DNA of 64,000 bases from contig DATMYV010000022.1 in the NCBI GenBank assembly GCA_035560795.1, positions 1 through 64,000 on the forward strand. Reading direction: 5' to 3'. A program made the translations under genes and the position numbers. The stretch is from Longilinea sp035560795 (GTDB lineage: Bacteria; Chloroflexota; Anaerolineae; Anaerolineales; Anaerolineaceae). Positions 41,846 through 50,330 of the stretch are shown piece after piece; the first letter of the stretch is position 1; the number at the start of each line of letters is the position of its first letter. The notes below the pieces were generated by a model. The model made no database searches, was not told the DNA's origin, and was given only the letters and a program-made list of their open reading frames with translations.

Positions 41846-42887
41846 AGACTCTATTCATAAAGCGGCGAGCATAATCCGAATAAAGAATGATCACCACCAG
41901 AACCAGCACGGCTCTACCGGCCAACAGGGCATTTGCCGGAACGCCAAAGGTGTACATGGTGATGGTGAATGTCCAAATAATCAGCGCGCCAACCACGCTC
42001 GACAACAAAGAAAAACGTCCTCCGCGCATTAATGTACCGCCAATGACAACCGCCAGGATGGCGTCCAGTTCATAATTCAGGCCGTTGTTATTGCCGTCTG
42101 CACTATGGACGTAGGAGCTGAGGATCAAGCCGGCAATGGCGGCACAAAAACCGCAAAAGACATACACGAATAATTTGATGTTCTTCTCGCTGATCCCGCT
42201 GTAATAGGTAGATTTTGCATTCGTTCCGACCGCTTCTATGAATAAACCAATTGACGTTTTACGAACCAGAACCCAGGCAATCAAGTAAACAAAAGCAACA
42301 ATATAGATTGCAACGGGTATGCCCAGGATAAACCCGTTTCCAAAGAAAAAATACGGGGTGTAGTAAATGGTCATGATCTGACCATTTGTGATCAGCTGGG
42401 CAATTCCGCGTCCGGCCACCATGAGAATGAGGGTAGCCACCATAGGTTGGATTTTCCCCCGCGAAACCAGGAAACCATTCCATAAACCACACAGGGTGCC
42501 CGCTGCAAGGTCAGCCAGGACAATCAATCCCAGTGGCGTATTTGTGGCATCTTTTGTCAATATTTCATTGGAAATCAACCTGTTGCCAAGGGCCGGGTTG
42601 ATCAATACCGCCCCCATGGCTGCCGAAATGGCGATGACCGCGCCTACGGAAAGGTCGACGCCTCCCGTGGCAATCACCAGGGTCATGCCGATTGCCACCA
42701 GCATCAAAGGTGCGGAGTTATTAAAAACGTCAACCAGATTTCCATAAAGATGCCCATCCAATATTCCAATTTTAAAGAATCCGGGGGCAAAAATGGCATC
42801 CGCGAGAAGAATCAACGCCAGCGCAACCAGAGGCCAGAATAAGCGGTTCTCGCGAAAACGTTTGAGCAGAGATTTATTTTCTTTCAT
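41808..42887 (-). CDS. Sugar ABC transporter permease (YtfT/RbsC type)
   Basis: A 359-residue paralogue of the next permease, with TLVIATGGVDLSVGAVIAISAAMGA as its hallmark and NYELDAILAVVIGGTLMRGG later. It overlaps the ATPase gene by 4 nt. Two non-identical permeases plus one double-domain ATPase is the YtfQRT-YjfF arrangement rather than the RbsABC one. Confidence 0.93.
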   Translation of the reverse strand: MKENKSLLKRFRENRLFWPLVALALILLADAIFAPGFFKIGILDGHLYGNLVDVFNNSAPLMLVAIGMTLVIATGGVDLSVGAVIAISAAMGAVLINPALGNRLISNEILTKDATNTPLGLIVLADLAAGTLCGLWNGFLVSRGKIQPMVATLILMVAGRGIAQLITNGQIMTIYYTPYFFFGNGFILGIPVAIYIVAFVYLIAWVLVRKTSIGLFIEAVGTNAKSTYYSGISEKNIKLFVYVFCGFCAAIAGLILSSYVHSADGNNNGLNYELDAILAVVIGGTLMRGGRFSLLSSVVGALIIWTFTITMYTFGVPANALLAGRAVLVLVVIILYSDYARRFMNRVFERKGSQHGTAN

Positions 42888-44401
42888 AAATTACCTGCCA
42901 TTGTCTGAATAATTGTCTGATCATCCACATCGCCGGGATATTCAGCAACCTTCTTGTGATCTCGCATAACCGCAACACGATGGCTGATACGCAGCACCTC
43001 CTCCAATTCAGAAGAAATGAAGAGGCACGATATCCCTTCCTCGGCAAGCTTGAGCACCAGCTTTTGAATTTCTGCTTTTGCCCCCACGTCAATGCCACGG
43101 GTAGGTTCGTCCAGGATGAGAATCTGTGGATTCGTGGCCAGCCAGCGTGCCAAAATGACTTTTTGTTGGTTGCCACCGCTCAGGTTTTTTACCAACTGTT
43201 CGGCGGAGGGGGTTGCAATACCCAATAAATCAATATATTGTTGCGCGATTTCAGATTGTTTCTGAAGGCTCAGGAATTTGAACCATCCCAGTCTGGCCTG
43301 CAGGGCCAGAATGATATTCTCGCGGATCGTTAGATCGCCAACAATCCCTTCGTCTTTACGATCTTCAGGGCAAAGGGCAATCCCATTTTCAATGGATTGC
43401 AACGGGGAAAAACGATCCACCCGCTTGCTTTTGAGCTTTAAAGAGCCTTTATCTGGGGTGTCAATGCCAAAAAGCAAATTGGCCATTTCAGTGCGCCCAG
43501 ACCCTAATAAACCCGCGATGCCTACCACTTCATTCGCATGTAGTTTCAGGTCAAACCCATCGAGTGAACCGGTCCGCCCGAGGCCCTCAGCCTCGAGCAT
43601 GCATTCCTGGGTATCAACTTTTTCGCCAGAGACTTTGGCCTTGGACACCTGATCCAATTCTGTGATGGTGCGGCCCAACATCTTGGCAATCAATTCGATT
43701 CGCGGCAGCGACGCCGTGCTGAAGGTGCCAACAAGCATGCCGTTGCGCAATACCGTGATCCGGTCAGAAACCTGATACACCTGATCGAGAAAATGGGTGA
43801 TAAAAATAATGCCGATGCCTTCACCCTTCAATTTCCTCATCACATTAAATAATTGGTTGGCTTCATTGACATCCAGGCTTGAGGTCGGTTCATCGAGGAT
43901 GAGGATTTTGGCGGAAGCAATTTCAAGCGAGCGTGCAATTGCCACCATTTGTTGGATGGCAACCGAATAATTTCCTAACGGCTGAGTGACGTCAATATCG
44001 ATATCCAACTTGCTCAAGGCATGTCTGGCAAAGCCATTCATTTTTCTCTGGTCAATGCTGCCAAACCGGTGAGGCTCATGTCCAAGCATGATATTCTCAG
44101 CGACAGAAATATTGGTACACAGGTTAATATCCTGATAAACCGTACTGATGCCAATTTCCTGGGAATGCTGGGGAGAACGTACCTGGACGAGTTTGCCATC
44201 AATTTCAATGGAACCAGAATCTGGGTGTTCCACGCCTGTTAGAATCTTAATAAGAGTGGATTTCCCGGCTCCATTTTCGCCCATCAGAGCGTGAATCTCA
44301 CCTCGGTTTAAGGAAAAATCGACATTTTGTAGGGCGTTGACTCCCGGAAAAGTGATCGATATTCCTTTCATGATCAGAAGAGAATCATTTGGATTTGTCA
44401 T
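42884..44401 (-). CDS. Sugar ABC transporter ATPase, two domains (YtfR/RbsA type)
   Basis: A 505-residue protein with two ABC ATPase domains. Domain 1 has Walker A GENGAGKST, Walker B ILILDEPTSSLD and ITHF; domain 2 has the usual degenerate Walker A GLLGSGRTEM, signature LSGGNQQKVILARWL and ILDEPTRGIDVG. This asymmetry is normal for RbsA-type subunits. It lies between the binding-protein gene (141 nt away, with a hairpin between them) and two permease genes. Confidence 0.95.
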   Translation of the reverse strand: MTNPNDSLLIMKGISITFPGVNALQNVDFSLNRGEIHALMGENGAGKSTLIKILTGVEHPDSGSIEIDGKLVQVRSPQHSQEIGISTVYQDINLCTNISVAENIMLGHEPHRFGSIDQRKMNGFARHALSKLDIDIDVTQPLGNYSVAIQQMVAIARSLEIASAKILILDEPTSSLDVNEANQLFNVMRKLKGEGIGIIFITHFLDQVYQVSDRITVLRNGMLVGTFSTASLPRIELIAKMLGRTITELDQVSKAKVSGEKVDTQECMLEAEGLGRTGSLDGFDLKLHANEVVGIAGLLGSGRTEMANLLFGIDTPDKGSLKLKSKRVDRFSPLQSIENGIALCPEDRKDEGIVGDLTIRENIILALQARLGWFKFLSLQKQSEIAQQYIDLLGIATPSAEQLVKNLSGGNQQKVILARWLATNPQILILDEPTRGIDVGAKAEIQKLVLKLAEEGISCLFISSELEEVLRISHRVAVMRDHKKVAEYPGDVDDQTIIQTMAGNL

Positions 44402-44443
44402 TGGATCTGCCCATTCACCGAGTATTTCTAATTTTTTTTTATT

Positions 44444-44473
44444 GAGAAGCGGCGCTTTGGGACGCCGCTTCTC
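44444..44473 (-). other. Intercistronic hairpin between binding-protein and ATPase genes
   Basis: Perfect 11-bp stem GAGAAGCGGCG/CGCCGCTTCTC with an 8-nt loop. Leftward it is followed by A-rich, not T-rich, sequence, so it is not a standard terminator. It more likely protects the upstream binding-protein mRNA from 3' decay, giving more binding protein than transporter. Confidence 0.6.
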
Positions 44474-44541
44474 ATTTTACGACATCATTTGCCTGTGTTC
44501 ATCATGAGGTTCCCAAAAGCTCATGCACAAGCTTTGAAAGA

Positions 44542-45546
44542 CTAGTACTTGCGTGTCGGCAGCAGTTCAGCGGCCTTATCGGGGTAGTAAACACTTTCGT
44601 CAGTGAGAGCTTCTTTGGTAATTGCAACGCCATTCATCAGTTTGAGGCCCAGGTCCATGACCTGCGGTCCAAGCAATGGGTTGCATTCAACATCCGCTTG
44701 CAGCCAACCATCGATCATGAGTTGGAACCCGCCGCGGGTGCCATCGACTGAAACCATTACGAGCTCGCCGGGTTTAATACCAGCAGCCTTGATGGCTTCG
44801 ACAGCGCCGATCGCCATATCATCATTGTGGAAGAATACACCCTGGATCTGCCCGGCATATTTCTTCAGGAAGGCTTCCATGACTGGTTTACCTTCGGCAC
44901 GGGTGAAATTGCCGGTCTGGGAATCGATGATCTTGATATTGGCATTCAGCGCCTCGCGGAAACCCTTGGCGCGGCCAACTGCAGCGCCGGAGCCCGTGGT
45001 ACCGGAGAGTTCGAGGACATTGCCGCCATTGGGGAGCAGTCTGTTGAATTCTGCGGCAGCGCGTTTTCCTTCAATGACCATGTCGGAACCGATGTGCGAG
45101 GCATACATAGACGCGTCAGCCGTCACGGAGCGGTCGACAACGATCACCGGGATATTGGCATCCTTGGCTTCCTGGAGGACCGCATCCCAACCGGTTTCAA
45201 CAACTGGCGGCAGCGCGATCACATTCACGCCCTGCTGGATGCAGGAGCGGATGGCGGAAATCTGGTTTTCCTGCTTCTGCTGTGCATCCGAGAAAATCAA
45301 TTTGACGCCCAGGGTTGCAGCAGTCTCTTTGAAGGAAGCGGAATTGGCAGTACGCCAGTCACTTTCGGCACCGAGCTGGGGATAGCAGAGAGTCATGTCT
45401 TTATAGGTGCAGTTAGGCGCGCAGGCTGCCTGACCGAAGACTTTTTCTGCTGCAGGAGCAGTCGTCGCCGCAGGGGCTGCGGTACCGCATGCCGCCAAAA
45501 CCATAGAAGCAAGTACGAGTAAAGCAAATAGCTTATACCGGAACAT
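44542..45546 (-). CDS. Sugar-binding lipoprotein of an ABC importer (YtfQ-like)
   Basis: A 334-residue periplasmic-binding-protein family member. The lipoprotein signal ends at LAAC (Cys20), followed by an Ala/Thr-rich tether. The mature part opens with MTLCYPQLGAESDWRTANSASFKETA and includes QQKQENQISAIRSCIQQGVNVI, close to YtfQ/AraU-type binding proteins for furanose or arabinose. AAGGAGAG before the ATG at 45546 decides the start; the frame is open 165 nt further upstream. In this cluster the ligand is most likely L-arabinose, possibly a galactose form. Confidence 0.92.
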   Translation of the reverse strand: MFRYKLFALLVLASMVLAACGTAAPAATTAPAAEKVFGQAACAPNCTYKDMTLCYPQLGAESDWRTANSASFKETAATLGVKLIFSDAQQKQENQISAIRSCIQQGVNVIALPPVVETGWDAVLQEAKDANIPVIVVDRSVTADASMYASHIGSDMVIEGKRAAAEFNRLLPNGGNVLELSGTTGSGAAVGRAKGFREALNANIKIIDSQTGNFTRAEGKPVMEAFLKKYAGQIQGVFFHNDDMAIGAVEAIKAAGIKPGELVMVSVDGTRGGFQLMIDGWLQADVECNPLLGPQVMDLGLKLMNGVAITKEALTDESVYYPDKAAELLPTRKY

Positions 45547-45658
45547 ATTCTTCTCTCCTTGTGACAATTGGGGTTTCTCCTCACGGAGATAGGGGTGCAA
45601 TTTGATTGACTCTAGCGGGAGGCCATCCACTAACAGGGATAGGGATCTCCTCGTCTTG

Positions 45659-45666
45659 AAGCGCTT
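45659..45666. promoter_or_regulatory. LacI-type operator-like palindrome
   Basis: AAGCGCTT, a palindrome with a central CG, lies between lacI and the binding-protein gene. The match is short, and it differs from the TTATCGAT repeats before lacI. Confidence 0.25.
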
Positions 45667-45735
45667 GCCCTTGGCCACCAATGGCCAGACAGGTGCTTCA
45701 CTTATCCACAAACATTCTCGGTTCCGATCACCTCC

Positions 45736-46791
45736 TTATATTCTTTCCTGTTCCTTTTTCATCGAACTTTCGCGAATAATCAATGTGGGCGTCAACATGA
45801 TGGTTGCAGGCTCAAAACTGGCTTGCTCCTGACGACCTGCCTCGATAATCTTGATGACTTCTTCCACAGCGAGCCGTCCCACTGAATATTGTTCAGATTG
45901 GATGGTCGTGAGTGGAGGACAGAAGTAAGGGGATTCGGGCAGGTTATCGAACCCGACGATGCCCAGATCCTGGGGAATACTTAATTGTCTTTCACAGGCT
46001 GCCTGAATAACGCTAATTGCCATCTGGTCATTGGCAGCAAAGACCGCGTCCATTTCCGGATATTGGTCAAACAGTTTTGCAATGGCCAGGGCCCCGCTAG
46101 CTGATGACCAGTTCCCTTCCACCCTATAGCTTTCAAGGGCTGGCAGCCCTTCGTCCTCCAGAGAATCTTTCCAAGCAGCCAGGCGCTGGCGGGCTTCCCA
46201 CCAATCCAACGGACCCGCGACATGGCCAATGTGGCGGTACCCCTGGTCGAGCAAGTGCCGCATGGCCATTCGCCCGCCCTGGTAGTTATCGATTGAAACA
46301 ACCGGAATATGCTCGCGCGGTTGCATGGTTAAGAAAACAATTGGGATTTCCAGGTCTGACAAGGTGGTGGTCAACCACTCCCGATTTTCACCAACCTCCG
46401 GGACTGCCCAGATAATCCCATCGGCATGATGCGAAATAAATTCCTGCAGAATGGGAACAACATGATTGGCATTGAAACTGGGTAATTCTTTCAATAGCAA
46501 AGAATAACCAAATTCCTCTGCTGCATTGGTGATACCGCTCAGGGTACGGGATGGGCCTGTATATTTCAGCCCGGCGGTGACAACCCCCAGTGTAAAGCTG
46601 CGCTGCTGAATCAGGCTGCGGGCCAGAGCGCTGGGTTGGTAACCCAACTCTCCAACAATTTTCTGAACCCGCTCACGGGTTTCGGCAGAAACATCCGGCC
46701 GGTCGTTCATAACACGCGAAACAGTCTGCGTGGAAACCCCGGCCATGGATGCAACTTGTTTGATCGTGGGACGTTTATGCTTGATTGACAT
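45736..46791 (-). CDS. LacI-family transcriptional regulator
   Basis: A 351-residue regulator. The HTH and hinge are TIKQVASMAGVSTQTVSRVMNDRPDVSAETRERV (~9-42), followed by a periplasmic-binding-protein-like sugar sensor (~60-345). It sits directly upstream of the arabinose transport and catabolic operon on the same strand and divergent from galT/galK. Its own leader is made of five TTATCGAT copies, which are palindromic around a central CG as LacI operators usually are. It probably represses itself and senses arabinose or a derivative; the exact ligand is not known. Confidence 0.93.
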   Translation of the reverse strand: MSIKHKRPTIKQVASMAGVSTQTVSRVMNDRPDVSAETRERVQKIVGELGYQPSALARSLIQQRSFTLGVVTAGLKYTGPSRTLSGITNAAEEFGYSLLLKELPSFNANHVVPILQEFISHHADGIIWAVPEVGENREWLTTTLSDLEIPIVFLTMQPREHIPVVSIDNYQGGRMAMRHLLDQGYRHIGHVAGPLDWWEARQRLAAWKDSLEDEGLPALESYRVEGNWSSASGALAIAKLFDQYPEMDAVFAANDQMAISVIQAACERQLSIPQDLGIVGFDNLPESPYFCPPLTTIQSEQYSVGRLAVEEVIKIIEAGRQEQASFEPATIMLTPTLIIRESSMKKEQERI

Positions 46792-46855
46792 ATGTTATCG
46801 ATCCCGTTATCGATCCCGTTATCGATCCCGTTATCGATCCCGTTATCGATAACAT
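46792..46855. repeat. Tandem 12-bp repeat in the lacI leader, candidate operator array
   Basis: Four full copies of TTATCGATCCCG (46795-46842) plus a terminal TTATCGATAAC. The outer ends together recreate a perfect palindrome ATGTTATCGATAACAT, as if the repeats expanded inside one operator. The array begins 3 nt upstream of the lacI start codon and ends at the -10 box. Confidence 0.85.
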
Positions 46856-46882
46856 ATTAGCACGCAGTTATTTCAGAGTCAA
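46854..46882 (-). promoter_or_regulatory. lacI promoter
   Basis: Leftward TTGACT (46877-46882), 17-nt spacer, TAATAT (46854-46859). The expected start point falls inside the first operator-like repeat. Confidence 0.75.
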
Positions 46883-47091
46883 TAAGCAAAATGTTCTTCT
46901 AATGAACTTGGGATCATTAACTTCGCAACCTCGGGTTCCGCGGATACTCCTGCCATAACGTCAATCTGCAATAATGATAAAATGAGGTAATCTCCAATAT
47001 TTTCCACATGGATGGCGGTATCAAACCATCACCCGAACGCCGTGGTGACCAGTAACGCCGCTCATGTAGAAATCCCCTGGCAATAACAAGC
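46883..47091. other. Rest of the lacI-galT divergent region
   Basis: About 210 nt with no gene. A TAAAAT-like -10 near 46978-46985 could serve galT, but I see no convincing -35 box or TTATCGAT copy on this side. Confidence 0.35.
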
Positions 47092-48129
47092 ATGATCAAT
47101 TTCCCCCACCGTCGTTTTAACCCTCTTACACGAGATTGGGTCTTGATCTCGCCGCAGCGCACCAAACGTCCTTGGAAAGGACAGATGGAAAAGGTCGCGG
47201 CAGAATACTTGCCTGCCTATGACCCAACCTGCTATCTCTGCCCCGGCAACGCCCGTGCTGGTCATTTCATTAACCCGGACTATTCCAGCACATTCGTTTT
47301 CGATAACGATTTCTCCGCCATCCTTCCAGAAACGGGTAAGATACCGGTTGACCCGCACCCCTTATTCCAGGCACATCCCGAAGCAGGCATCTGCCGGGTA
47401 ATTTGCTTTTCGCCGCGCCACGACCTGACCATTCCACAGCTGCCAGTTGAGCAGGTCAGTCAGGTGGTGGCCACATGGAGCGAACAGACAGCTGAATTAT
47501 TCAGCCGGCCAAAAATCGTGCATGTCCAGGTTTTCGAAAATAAAGGCGCGATCATGGGCTGTTCAAATCCCCATCCTCACAGCCAGATCTGGTCACAGGG
47601 CCTGATCCCGAACGAAACCGCCAAGGAGTTATCCTCCCAGTTGGATTACCAATCCGCTTATGGCAGGCCGTTGTTGCTTGATTATTTACAGGAAGAACAC
47701 CGGCGCCAGGAACGCCTGGTTCTTTCAAACGATCATTTCACTGCCATCGTGCCTTACTGGGCGGTCTGGCCGTTTGAGGTATTAATAACCGCTCACCGTC
47801 CCGTCCCCGATTTGCCATCCCTCTCGCCGGAGGAAGTCATTTCGCTGGCGGCGATTTACCAGCAGTTGGCTATACGCTACGATAATTTATTTGAGGTTTC
47901 ATTTCCGTATTCGATGGGCTTTCACCAGGCGCCTAACGACGGTAAGGCCCATCCGGAATGGGTTCTGCACGCCCACTTTTACCCGCCGCTTTTGCGCTCG
48001 GCAACCATTCGTAAGTATATGGTCGGCTATGAAATGCTCGCCATGCCGCAGCGCGATATTTCCCCCGAATCCTCAGCCGAAAGATTGCGCGCACTTTCTG
48101 ATGTCCATTATCAACAAGCCGCTGATTGA
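47092..48129 (+). CDS. galT: Galactose-1-phosphate uridylyltransferase
   Basis: A 345-residue Leloir pathway enzyme exchanging UMP between UDP-glucose and galactose 1-phosphate. The HIT-type active site is GCSNPHPHSQIW (~162-173) with the nucleophilic His in HPH; the N-terminal PHRRFNPLTRDWVLISPQR and a CYLCPG zinc-type pair are typical. It overlaps galK by 29 nt. The Shine-Dalgarno is weak. Divergent from lacI. Confidence 0.97.
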   Translation: MINFPHRRFNPLTRDWVLISPQRTKRPWKGQMEKVAAEYLPAYDPTCYLCPGNARAGHFINPDYSSTFVFDNDFSAILPETGKIPVDPHPLFQAHPEAGICRVICFSPRHDLTIPQLPVEQVSQVVATWSEQTAELFSRPKIVHVQVFENKGAIMGCSNPHPHSQIWSQGLIPNETAKELSSQLDYQSAYGRPLLLDYLQEEHRRQERLVLSNDHFTAIVPYWAVWPFEVLITAHRPVPDLPSLSPEEVISLAAIYQQLAIRYDNLFEVSFPYSMGFHQAPNDGKAHPEWVLHAHFYPPLLRSATIRKYMVGYEMLAMPQRDISPESSAERLRALSDVHYQQAAD

Positions 48130-49291
48130 ACGAATCGAAAAACGGTTTGCGGACCGGTTTGGTCGATTCCCGACTCATGTCGTCCGTGCGCCTGGCCGGG
48201 TGAATTTGTTAGGCGAGCACGTCGATTACAACGATGGTTTCGTGATGCCAGCCGCCATCGAACGTGCTGCTTACATCGCCATTTCTCCCTCACCGAATGG
48301 CGTCTCCCGCCTGGTCGCGGCCGACTTCAACCAGGAAGTCTCGTTCACGCCGGAATCGATCCAGACAAAGACCCAGGCGGACCCTCGTCCACTGCCCGAA
48401 TGGGGGCTTTACCCAGCCGGTGTCATGAAAATACTGAGTGAGAATCATTATGCCTCACCGCCCATTTGGGCCATTTTCGCCTCGGACATCCCGCGCGGGT
48501 CGGGGTTGAGTTCATCCGCCGCTGTGGAAACCGCTTTTCTAACCGCCTGGCAGACTTTGGCAGGCTGGTCGATGCCCTTGATGGAACGCGCACTGTTGTG
48601 CCAGAAAGCTGAAAACCAATATGTCGGCGTGAACTGCGGTATCATGGACCAGTTCGCATCCGTGTGCGGGGTGGAAAATCACCTCCTGCAGCTCGACTGC
48701 CGGTCGCTTGAATGGACAATCAATCCCATGCCGGAGCAGGCCGTCATTGTCATCGCTGACACGACAGTAAGGCGCAAATTAACCAGCGGCGAATACAACC
48801 AGCGCCGAATCGAATGTGAAACGGCCGTGCGGTTAATGCGCGAGCGTTTGCCTGGCATCCGTTCACTGCGCGATGTCAGTTTGCCGGATTTCAACCGGTT
48901 GGCCGTTCAATTGCCCCCCGTCATTGAAAGAAGAGCCCGCCATGTGGTGGCGGAAATTGAGCGCACCACGCGAGCACGGATGCTTCTCGAGCAGGGCGAT
49001 GTTACCCGTTTTGGCCAGTTGATGAACGCTTGCCACGCCAGCCTGCGCGATTTATATGAAGTTTCCAGCTTTGAACTCAATGTGATGGTTGAGATTGCCC
49101 AATCCCTACCAGGCTGTTTGGGTGCCCGCCTGACCGGCGCCGGGTTTGGCGGTTGTACTGTTAATCTAGTTGAAATCAGCCAATCAAGCGATTTTTCCCG
49201 CTCGCTCAAGGAACGATACCAGGACGTCACGGGGCTTGTACCTGAAATATATGTGACCCAGGCTTCCAATGGTGCTGCGCTGGTCAGGTAA
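48101..49291 (+). CDS. galK: Galactokinase
   Basis: A 396-residue GHMP kinase phosphorylating galactose at C1. The signature RAPGRVNLLGEHVDYNDGFVMP is near the N-terminus, the ATP loop is GSGLSSSAAVETA, and GARLTGAGFGGCTVNL closes the protein. The start is the ATG at 48101 within the end of galT; the frame is open further upstream but not protein-like there. No galE or galM gene is in the window. Confidence 0.97.
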   Translation: MSIINKPLIERIEKRFADRFGRFPTHVVRAPGRVNLLGEHVDYNDGFVMPAAIERAAYIAISPSPNGVSRLVAADFNQEVSFTPESIQTKTQADPRPLPEWGLYPAGVMKILSENHYASPPIWAIFASDIPRGSGLSSSAAVETAFLTAWQTLAGWSMPLMERALLCQKAENQYVGVNCGIMDQFASVCGVENHLLQLDCRSLEWTINPMPEQAVIVIADTTVRRKLTSGEYNQRRIECETAVRLMRERLPGIRSLRDVSLPDFNRLAVQLPPVIERRARHVVAEIERTTRARMLLEQGDVTRFGQLMNACHASLRDLYEVSSFELNVMVEIAQSLPGCLGARLTGAGFGGCTVNLVEISQSSDFSRSLKERYQDVTGLVPEIYVTQASNGAALVR

Positions 49292-49425
49292 TTCATAACC
49301 TTCTCAAGAACTTCCGACCTGACAAACTTTGTACCCACTGGCGCAGCCTGCGAATGGGTCGGAAAATGGATCGAGCTGAATAGTAGGAAGGTTGAATGCC
49401 GGCCGATCGATGCTTCTCTCTAGGT

Positions 49426-50328
49426 TTAACCCGTCACAGGTACCAACAAAATGGGTAGATGGGTGCGGGAAACGATTCTTGGGGCAACGCTGCCTGCCCA
49501 CAACGCACTCATCCCTTTCTTCCCATGCGTACCCAAAATGATCAGGTCTGCTTTCTTAAGTTCGGCTAATTTCACCACCTCAACCGCCGGGTCGCCCCGT
49601 TCGACCTCTGCCGTAGCAGTAATTTGTTGGGCAGTCAGATGATTCAATTTTTCCTGTAAGTATTCGCAGGCTTCATCTTCGGCGATCTCTAGCATTGCAT
49701 TGGTCGCGGCCGGTAAAAGCGTGCCGGTCGCCGCATCTTCAGCGCTCAAGGTGGAGAGGGTCGGCACGATCCGTACCAGATCCAATTCAGCCCCAATCGC
49801 CCTGGCTAGTTCACTCGCCACCACCAGGCTGTAATCATGATCCTCTTCGCCATCCAGTGCAACCAGGCAGCGCTCAAACCTGACATTTTGATAAGAAGTC
49901 CTGGCATCCGGTTGCAACAGCATGACAGGCACAGACCCAGCGGAGATTACCTGCTGCGGGATGCTTCCCATCACCAAATCATGCAACCCGCCTTCGCCAT
50001 GTGCACAAAGAATGATCAAATCCGGTTTTAATTCCTGGCTGTGTTCCACGATGCTTCGGGCCACCTGGCTCACTTCCTCTGTATGGACATGGGTACTTAT
50101 ATTTATCTGGGCACCAAAATTTTGTCCGGCAATTATTTTCAAATACTGGCGGGCATCGTCCTCTGTAGTCAAATGTTTTTGACCGTGAATTTCCTGCGGA
50201 GCGTTTTTTTCGATGACATGCAGCAGCGTAACATGCGAACCAAGTTTGGCGCTTAGCGCCACCGCAGGAGGAATCGCCGCCTCAGCCAACCCCGAGCCAT
50301 CCAATGGGACAAGGATATGTTTAAACAT
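49426..50328 (-). CDS. Tandem-domain universal stress protein
   Basis: A 300-residue protein with two UspA domains. Domain 1 (~1-145) begins FKHILVPLDGSGLAEAAI and ends with a GSIPQQVISAGSVPVMLL loop; domain 2 (~150-300) ends GTHGKKGMSALWAGSVAPRIVSRTHLPILLVP. The G-2x-G-9x-G-S/T nucleotide-binding pattern is recognisable in both. It starts 2 nt after the mntH stop, with GGAGG overlapping the end of mntH, so the two are coupled. Confidence 0.92.
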   Translation of the reverse strand: MFKHILVPLDGSGLAEAAIPPAVALSAKLGSHVTLLHVIEKNAPQEIHGQKHLTTEDDARQYLKIIAGQNFGAQINISTHVHTEEVSQVARSIVEHSQELKPDLIILCAHGEGGLHDLVMGSIPQQVISAGSVPVMLLQPDARTSYQNVRFERCLVALDGEEDHDYSLVVASELARAIGAELDLVRIVPTLSTLSAEDAATGTLLPAATNAMLEIAEDEACEYLQEKLNHLTAQQITATAEVERGDPAVEVVKLAELKKADLIILGTHGKKGMSALWAGSVAPRIVSRTHLPILLVPVTG

Positions 50329-50330
50329 GG

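Noticed and set aside
44444..44473. Hairpin as a transcription terminator after the binding-protein gene
   Set aside because: In the leftward direction it is followed by an A-rich run, not T residues, and the transport genes downstream need read-through.
46795..46850. Tandem repeat as a small CRISPR array
   Set aside because: The repeats are 12 bp with no unique spacers and no cas genes; they fit an operator array.
47891..48100. N-terminal 70-codon extension of galactokinase
   Set aside because: It is read out of frame through galT and does not look like protein; homology begins just after the ATG at 48101.
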